A stretch of DNA of 64,000 bases from assembly GCA_036897095.1 (NCBI GenBank), contig JAYMSP010000176.1, forward strand, positions 1 to 64,000. Reading direction: 5' to 3'. Shown here in pieces: positions 56,851-64,000 of this stretch. The position numbers were made by a program, and so were the translations under genes. Under the pieces are notes generated by a model. The model saw only the letters and a list, made by a program, of their open reading frames with translations, did no database searches and was not told where the DNA came from. Within the stretch, counting starts at the first letter, position 1; every line of letters starts with the position of its first letter. This DNA comes from Plantago elongata (Eukaryota; Streptophyta; Magnoliopsida; Lamiales; Plantaginaceae).

Positions 56851-57204
56851 CTACGCCATCAAAGAAACAGCAAATAAACCCGCTGCTACGACAGCGTAGC
56901 CGACTCTGTGAAGAGCAGCAGCAGAGACGGGAGCCGGAGCTTGAGCCACTGACGGAGAATCCGCGGTAAATGGTGAAGGAGATGCAGCAAATGGCGGAGG
57001 AGAAGGTGGCGAGAATGCAACAACAGAAGGCGCAGGTGTCGCCACTGACGGACTAGGACCGCTTGACGGCACTGGTGCGGCGGAGGGTGTGACGGTGATC
57101 ATCGTTCTCGGAGAAGGAGCTGGTGCGGATGAAGGAGACTGCGCAAAGGTGGATGAGACGATGAGTGAAATGAGTAGCAGAGTGAAAACCTTAGAGACTG
57201 CCAT
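56851..57204 (-). CDS. Classical arabinogalactan protein (AGP), 117 aa
   Basis: Intronless. Signal peptide (VFTLLLISLIVSSTFAQ), then a Pro/Ala/Ser/Thr-rich core (SPSSAPAPSPRT, SGPSPSVATPAPSV, SPPSPPPFAASPSP) with the scattered AP, SP and TP pairs that become hydroxyproline and carry arabinogalactan. The C-terminal hydrophobic tail (GYAVVAAGLFAVSLMA) is a GPI-anchor signal. The product sits on the outer plasma membrane and in the wall. Confidence 0.9.
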   Translation of the reverse strand: MAVSKVFTLLLISLIVSSTFAQSPSSAPAPSPRTMITVTPSAAPVPSSGPSPSVATPAPSVVAFSPPSPPPFAASPSPFTADSPSVAQAPAPVSAAALHRVGYAVVAAGLFAVSLMA

Positions 57205-57314
57205 TGTTTGTTGATTTGGGGAAAATGTGATTGAATTGAATTGGACAAGTGTTTGAGTTTGAGAAAGAGAAATGGTTTTGGTTTTAGTGAGGAGAATGGA
57301 AGGGAGATGATGGG

Positions 57315-57322
57315 TATTTATA
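57315..57322 (-). promoter_or_regulatory. TATA box of the AGP gene
   Basis: TATAAATA on the minus strand, about 111 bp before the ATG at 57204. Confidence 0.6.
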
Positions 57323-57540
57323 CTTCTATAGGGTGGTAATAAGTGGAATAGAAAACGAGTAGATTTAATTTTCTTCTAAATTCAGAAAAGCGCGTGGAAT
57401 TTGATTTAAAGGTGGAATGAAATGGAGGTAAACACGGTTACTGCATATAGGTGTAGCTGTAGATTTGTAGTAACGCTTGTGCTATTTCTGATACTTCTTC
57501 ACTAAGAAATAGTAATGCCAAACCTTTTTTGTTTTTCCAT

Positions 57541-57771
57541 CCCTCCGTCCGTCCCGTTGATAATGAAACAATTTAGTTTTACACATTTTTAAAAAAGAAA
57601 ATATAATATGCGATTAAGAATAAGTTTGAAATAAAAAATATATGTGGACTAATAATGTGTAGTTAAAAGTGAGTTTATTATGAAGTTATTTCTATAAATA
57701 AATTATCTTTTTTAATTTATTAAAACGTCAAAAAAGGAAAATTATTTTAATTTTAACCGGACGGACGGAAT
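57541..57771. mobile_element. Stowaway-like MITE
   Basis: The left end CCCTCCGTCCGTCCCGTTGA faces a right end whose reverse complement is TTCCGTCCGTCCGGTTAAAA. About 230 bp, AT-rich interior. The ends are well kept, so it is younger than the MITE at 10060. Confidence 0.88.
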
Positions 57772-58683
57772 TCAGGCGTATTTGGTTGAGTGAAGATATG
57801 AACAACCGCGTGGTCGGTGGTCTAGCTCATAGTGTAGCTAAATTGTGACTAGATGCAATGAAAGTGTTTGATGACCGTAAGAGTTTCAAAATATTATAAG
57901 TTTATCATTTTTAATTTTGACAATATATATTTTATCAGTTTTTATCATATAATGTAACTTTATATATAGTTAGAACACTTGGTACATGATTAAACTCCGC
58001 ATGTTAACTTTTTGTACATGCAGCACGCACCCCATTAAGATGAAGTTGCGTAGATGGAGTACTAATGGTTCATTAAGAAGTTAGAGTTACTAATACGTCT
58101 TTAAGTCACTCTCCACTAAGCTTAATATCAGGAGATTAGCATTCATCACCTCATTAGTAGCAACCACATCATGTGGAACGAAGCTTAATGAATCAACAAT
58201 AATAATGACTCATGTGCCTCTTCTCTCTCAAGAAAGGTACTAACTCAGCTAAGCCTTGAATCCCCACTTAAGTTAAATTAGATGAAACTGGATTACATCA
58301 GGCATCAGCAGTTCCGCTCGGGTATATATTGGGTCGGTTCGATTAGGAATAACATCATATATGTTATACACTTCACCATAGAGAGTTATTGAATTGTATA
58401 GAACAATGAGTGTTTAGTGCAAAATGTAACACTACGATTGATAAACAGGGTAACTCAGAAAGAAAAACAGAGAACACAACAACTGGTGGCTATGCAGTTT
58501 GATAAAAAAATTTTACCAAGACTCTCAAGACTAACTAATGACAATCATGCAAAAAGAATAGTAAGAATGATACAATGTCCCATTTTTGCTTACTAGAATT
58601 AACATTAAGCTGCATTCTATTCAGTTCCGATCGGTCAAACCTCATTAAAGAGAGGTATTATAAGACTCCTACCCAGAGGTGGC
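57772..58683. other. Intergenic, AGP upstream side and RibBA 3' UTR
   Basis: AT-rich. No gene seen. The right part is the likely 3' UTR of the riboflavin gene. Confidence 0.5.
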
Positions 58684-61600
58684 TTAACTCTCACCATTCT
58701 TTGGTTTGATGATGGTAGGAGTGCCATTACCATCTGTGCCATAGACGTGGCCCATTTTTGCACGTTTCGTATCAAGATATCTCTCGTTATCTTTGGTAAT
58801 AGGAGTCACCAGTGGAACCCGGCCTGCAACAGCCAAGCCGTAACCCTTGAGCCCAATGTACTTTGCAGGATTGTTTGTCATCAGCTTCATAGTTCTTACT
58901 CCAAGGTCTCTAAGTATCTGCACATAAGAATTTCACAGCATCAAGGATGATCAAGTTTTACGGAGTAGACAAGAGATGGATGTTTTACACAGTTACTGGC
59001 AGCAAATGACACCAGTTTAGGCAATTAAATTACCTGTGCACCAATCCCATACTCTCTAGAATCAACAGGCAAACCCAATTCCTCATTAGCCTCCACAGTG
59101 TCACGTCCATCATCTTGCAAATTGTAGGCCCGTAGTTTGTGGCCCAAACCGATTCCCCTACCCTCATGACCACGAAGGTAAACTAACACACCTCTGCCAG
59201 CATCTTCAATTTGCTGCATTGCAAGAGCCAGCTGGGTACCACAGTCACATCTTGCTGATCCATATATATCTCCAGTCAGGCACTCGGAATGTACCCTCAC
59301 AAGAATATCTAGTCCATCACCAATATCACCCTGTTTTTAGAGATATGTAAGCCTTAACAAAATCCAGTTCTTATGTAAACATTAGGAAAAACCATCCTAT
59401 CACTGTAAGTGGTGTAAGTTGTGCATAAAATGTGTTTTTTAATTAATGTTTGGATGATTGAAGGAAAAGGTTTTTCATAAGACTTTCACATGTTCCTAGC
59501 GATTTTTTTGCTGCGGAATAATTTTTCAAGCACTACAAATGAGAATTGAACTGTGTGGGGGTTGCAGCAATATCTTGTAGGGGTAGCCTTTATGTTACTC
59601 ATTACTCACCTTAACCATAGCAATATGCTCAATCCCATCCAAAATGGACTTATAACAATACGCAGTGAACGGGCCCCATGTAGTAGGTATACGAGCAGCA
59701 GATGCTCGTTCAACCAATCTATCCCTCTTTCTCCTATATCTAGAAGATAATGAACATGTTTAATGTTTTACCTATTACAGTAAGAAGAAACTTATGAAAT
59801 TAATACAAAAAGACACTACTGCGTGGATACCAACATGAGAACAGGATGTAAGAATTGGGAACACCAAACCTTATTAGATCAGCAATAGATATGATCTTCA
59901 AGTTCTGTTGCTCCACAAATTGGCGGAGCCTTGGTAATCTAGCCATAGAACCATCATCATCCACGATCTCACATAAAACTCCAGCAGGCTCCAATCCAGC
60001 TAGCATGGCAAGATCAACAGCAGCTTCGGTGTGACCAGCTCTCTTCAAAACACCACCCTCTCTGTACTTTAGTGGAAATATGTGTCCCGGGCGATTAAAA
60101 TCCTGAGGTTTTGAATCTTTTGATGCAAGTGCCAATATTGTCGCTGCCCTGTCACGTGCTGAGACACCCGTTGTGGTACCATATTTAGCATCCTACAGTC
60201 ATGTGATGATTCAGCTTCTCAAAAATACTCACTGTTACAGAACGATGCTAAAAAGTAAAAATCATGTTTGTGTATTTGACTATTTGTTTTACAGATTACT
60301 TTTACTAATTTTGTTTAGACATGACAATTTGAGTTGTTTTCTGCTAAGATTCTCATTTAAACTTTTTGGGTTATGTGATGGGGTAAATTCTCCCTTCAAG
60401 ATCATATTTGTTGTTAGACGACTCAGAATTCTAATTCAAGGAACAAGAATCAAATAGTCAAAAACATGGAAAAGCATATGTATGTTTAGATAGGGAATAC
60501 TCACCACTGAAACAGTGAATGCCGTAAGAAGTTTTTCTTCATTTTCTCTATCAGACACCATCAAGGGAAGCTGTAATCTCTCTAAGCTTTCCTCTTTCAT
60601 GCTCACACAAACTATACCGGTTCCGTGCTTGACAATAAAAGCCATTGCTTCTGGAGTAACTTTTGATGCAGCCATAATAAGGTCTCCTTCATTTTCCCTA
60701 TCTTCGTCATCCACAACAACGACCATCTGTAAGGTTTGTTCAACAATACATCTAAGATACTAACTCAAGGTTTTAACAATGACCACTAAGAAACTACCTT
60801 ATCCTACACAATCTCAGAAGTAGTACAAAAACCAACCTTCCCTTGGCGGATATCTTCAATCGCCTCTGGAATAGATGAAAAACCTTCGGACGGCAAGTCC
60901 AAATTATATTCATTAATTTCAGCAGGAAAGGCACTGGACGCATCACCATTGAGTTCATCACCCGCAGCATTACAACCAACAGGACGATGGAAACGGGCTC
61001 CTTCTTCACAGAACAAAGATTTAACTCTACTTCCCTTGATGCCAAAGCCTAATCTAAAACTTGTATGTTTCGAAGATTCTAAACTGTTCCCATGTTGCCT
61101 GTTTCCATTGTGGAGCCCACTGAACAGTCTGAAACATACAGATATCAACAAAAATAAGGCTATTCGCTAATCCGTACCAGGAAAGTGCAAATGAAAAGCT
61201 TCAGCAACCACAAACAGCAGTACACACCTGACACTACTCACATTCAAGATTCCAATACATGAACTAATATAACAGCCCAATCATGCAATGTGAAGAGGTG
61301 AGACATAACAGTATAAGAAGCATTTTAATCATTATGAAGGATACGCAGGAAAATAGATTCGCACAGACCCCAGATGATGTACATATGATTAATCTCTACG
61401 AGGGAAGAAAGGGCTTGAGATTTTCTGAATACCTCAGAATACAATTAGTTTGAAAAGGCTCACTCTGAAGATATCTAACTTTTCCTTAAATTGGTCATAC
61501 CAGACAAGAGTAAATCACATTATTTGAAGCCAAATTGTCAGAGCTCAGAAAAAGATAATGCATATCTGAGGAGAAACCCTGCCCAGAATTCATCTTAAGA

Positions 61601-61946
61601 AATGAAACCAGCTGACTTAACATCTAATCCCATGAATTTGGATAAGGCCTCAGTACGTTGTAAACGGAAGCTGTGAATTATGTTAATTTGAAAAGGTTCC
61701 TCCTTTACAGTGAAATCACAGAGCTCTAAGCCACACACAATTATACAATCGAAAGCAGGACAGAATACTAAAACCCCAGATAGATTGCGAAGTGGAAAAC
61801 CCTCAGTTTTGTGCATAAGAAACGAAAAATACATCAACATGAGTATAGTAATTGATATGAGATAAGAAATTAGAAGCAAGAGAGAAACAGAGGGTGGGTT
61901 ACCTAGAAATGGAAGGAGAGGAGCAAGAAAAGTTTATGGCAGCCAT
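58684..61946 (-). CDS. RIBA1: Bifunctional riboflavin biosynthesis protein RibBA, plastid, 513 aa
   Basis: Seven exons on the minus strand: 61903-61946, 60837-61128, 60505-60726, 59870-60192, 59610-59739, 59034-59330, 58684-58917; 1542 nt, all GT-AG, phases agree. The N-terminal ~115 residues are a plastid transit region. The RibB half (3,4-dihydroxy-2-butanone-4-phosphate synthase) has [45 protein letters not shown] and GHTEAAVDL. The RibA half (GTP cyclohydrolase II) has [10 protein letters not shown], the zinc cysteines in [29 protein letters not shown] and [13 protein letters not shown]. Key residues of both halves are kept, unlike plant RIBA2/RIBA3, which have lost one activity, so this looks like the RIBA1 type. 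It performs both entry steps of riboflavin (FMN/FAD) synthesis, from ribulose-5-phosphate and GTP. The gene symbol is by homology. Confidence 0.95.
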
Positions 61947-62708
61947 TCTTGCTGTCTATAGTTTCGGAAAAGGGATTTTTCCGTCAAACAAGGAAGAAGG
62001 AATCAGCTAAGAAAGAAGAAAGCCGGAGAATTTATTGCTTGTATTCTGCTTTGCCACTCAGTCAGCACTGTGTTCCTACTTTCCACTTGAGGTAGCCAAC
62101 CCAACCCAACCCAACCCACCTCACCTCATCTATCATAATTTCGCTTTCCATTTATGTCCGGCCCTATCAAAAACAATTTCGCAAGTTTCATTTGAAGAGA
62201 TCCAATCTTAATTATAAACAAATAAAATTAGAATAATAATGTTATTCGTAAATAATAAATTATAATTTATTTTTTTAACAGCACAAGTATTTAATGGATA
62301 TTAGTGTATTCGTCCGTATATAGTTCTTTGAAAGACTTGGTAATGCCTTTGTATCCGCATTTTTACAAATCACAAAGTCACCTTTCAATATCGAAAGATC
62401 AGAAAAAGTTTCAGATATGCTACAAACTGGACGGTGAAAGAAGAGAACTAATAATTGATGTGAACTGGATCACTGTATCATGATTCATGACAATGAATGA
62501 AAGATTCTAATTGTCAAGCATTTCTAGCTTATTCCTGGACTATCACAAGTTTGGTGTCGCATTCTTTGACATGTATTCTGCAGATTCTCTAAACTAACTC
62601 GTCAGCTGAATTCGTGACAGTAATTTATATATACGTCTCTTGGTTCTGCCAGGGAGGTAGTTCCCAGTTTGTCTCGGAATGAAGAACACCATGTAAGGCA
62701 TATCAAAA
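61947..62708. other. Intergenic: RibBA promoter and 3' UTR of the translocator
   Basis: ACCCAACCCAACCCAACCC at about 62096-62118 is a short CCAAC microsatellite in the RibBA promoter. Otherwise AT-rich with no gene. Confidence 0.5.
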
Positions 62709-64000
62709 TTAATAAAGACCCAAGAACTTCCACCAAAATGTTCCAACAACTCCCCAGATCACTGCATTAATAGTGGCCATGATGAATCCGAACTTGAAGA
62801 CGTCCGGAAGATCCACATAACCAGCTGTTGCACCACAGTTTAACATACTAATCAGCCAACAGTTTTAAATCTCACTTCACCAGTAGTTAACTGCCAAATT
62901 ATATTGGAAACTCAAAGAGAAAAAGAAACAGGCAAGTACAGAAGGAAAAAATTTAAGAAAATGGATGATTGGCTACTTTCAGAAGGCAATGGGAACATTG
63001 TAACAAATTTCAGCACAAAAGCAACTTGATTGGATTGACGTATTAAGTTCCCATTTAGCCAATACAATAAAGCCCTTACCTAATATATAGTTGAAACTTC
63101 AGATATCTCTTTCAGTGTTAAAAGGATTTCAAAAAAGCATTTGCAAGCAATTCAGTAAATAAGCTGCTGGAATAGCGGAGAGAAGCATTCATACCTCCAA
63201 AGTATACAGCAGCCTGCCCACTGCTATAATGTGTCAAAGCTCCAAATAGATTGGTGTTATAGGCCAGAGCCAAGGCAGCAAGCATGCCAGGAACTCCGGA
63301 TGCCAAGTGCATCGCAAGGAACGCAGAGTAAAGTGCCCCAACATGACCAGTTTGACTTGCGAACAGGTAATGGATAAAAAAGTAAGCTGCTTGAAGAACA
63401 CCGAAAGCAGCAGGCCAGCTCAATGATAAAGACTGCAGCAATTTGGCTACACAACCAGACATCCAGCTTACAATGCCTGAGCTCGTCAATTGGCTGGCCA
63501 TGCCGACCAAAACTGCAAACCATGCTAAAGTGTCCCATGCAGATTTCTCACTTAAGCAATCATCCCACTCTAGCACCCCCAGCAATAAGAGTATTGACAA
63601 CCCAAGCATCGCAGCAACAACACTCGCAATGCCAATAGCATCTCTGCATTAATTCCCGAACAAACATGTCAATCAATAGAAGCAATTAACACAAAAGGTG
63701 GCCATGTTAGATCAAGCAATCAACAATATCTAAGTAAAGCAATCAAAAGACTAAGAAATATCAACGTTCTGATCTTTGATTGAATATTACGCATATTGAT
63801 CACATCTACTTTGTTGAAGTGCAAAAGAACAAATTCCAGGCATAACAAAAATCACTAGCATCAAGAAAATTGGTGTGGCATGCCCTTTAAATAAAATAAA
63901 AAACATACCCGAAAACCCACAAGGAAACTGCAAGAAGCATTGTAGCAACCATGACCCACTCATTCTTTGTCACAGGACCCATTTGTTCCAACTTTTTTGC
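62709..64000 (-). CDS. DIT1: Plastid 2-oxoglutarate/malate translocator (DiT1-type), 3' part
   Basis: Three exons in view: 63909 to beyond the edge, 63195-63643 and 62709-62824, GT-AG, phases agree. The 5' part, with the transit peptide, is off the right edge. Read in order: MGPVTKNEWVMVATMLLAVS, DAIGIASVVAAMLGLSILL, EKSAWDTLAWFAVLVGM, WPAAFGVLQAAYFFIHYLFA, SQTGHVGALYSAFLAMH, NTNLFGALTHYSSGQAAVY, GYVDLPDVFKFGFIMATINA, ending WWKFLGLY. These are the last membrane spans of the DASS-type plastid dicarboxylate carriers. The exact wording matches DiT1, which exchanges stromal malate for cytosolic 2-oxoglutarate for ammonia assimilation and photorespiration. No breaks are seen. An open frame over the same exon on the opposite strand is a shadow. 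Confidence 0.93.

Overview
The window is nuclear DNA of a flowering plant, almost certainly a eudicot. It is AT-rich, its genes are interrupted by GT-AG introns, and it holds plant-only families: a plastid RibBA, a plastid DiT1-type dicarboxylate translocator, an ATL RING-H2 ligase, arabinogalactan and PELPK-like wall proteins, an SVP/AGL24-like MADS box, and a SAC51-type bHLH with its conserved upstream peptide. Stowaway-like MITEs and long-terminal-inverted-repeat (TIR) elements fill many gaps. The species cannot be read from the sequence. Caryophyllales would fit, but that is only an impression.

Layout. 0-5 kb: an isolated MADS first exon (-) and a 187-bp tandem duplication. 5.3-7.1 kb: an intronless J-like protein whose HPD motif reads NPQ. 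7-11 kb: gene-poor, with a MITE inside a repeat-rich stretch. 11.1-14.1 kb: a nine-exon plastid-type beta-carbonic anhydrase. 15.0-16.9 kb: two small secreted proline-rich proteins. 18.3-19.5 kb: a methyltransferase-like (DUF7870-type) protein (-). 20-25.5 kb: transposon territory, including two long-TIR elements, one of which carries a 20-bp minisatellite between its arms. 26.1-27.9 kb: a PPR gene with a frameshift at a run of eight G. 28.5-30.3 kb: FKBP12. 31.1-33.9 kb: a SAC51-like bHLH gene with a long leader and an intact, intron-split conserved uORF. 35.7 kb: tRNA-Leu(CAA) (-).

37.6-51.7 kb: a cluster of 2-oxoglutarate/Fe(II) dioxygenases (-), with two intact four-exon genes, one broken gene and one exon fragment. 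A decayed copy of a CCCH/RING splicing-factor gene lies at the break point of the broken gene. 52.2-53.3 kb: an ATL E3 ligase (-). 55.0-56.3 kb: a small five-exon, probably organellar membrane protein with a helical tail. 56.9-57.2 kb: a classical AGP (-). 58.7-61.9 kb: RibBA of riboflavin synthesis (-). 62.7 kb to the right edge: the 3' part of a DiT1-type 2-oxoglutarate/malate translocator (-).

These are ordinary, independently transcribed plant genes. The most interesting regulatory object is the SAC51-like leader. Splicing of a 91-bp intron inside the conserved uORF decides whether the peptide ends in its conserved tail. The most interesting structural objects are the long-TIR element with its minisatellite core and the dioxygenase cluster with its pseudogene junction. 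Exon coordinates come from reading splice sites and checking phase by hand. No search or alignment program was run.
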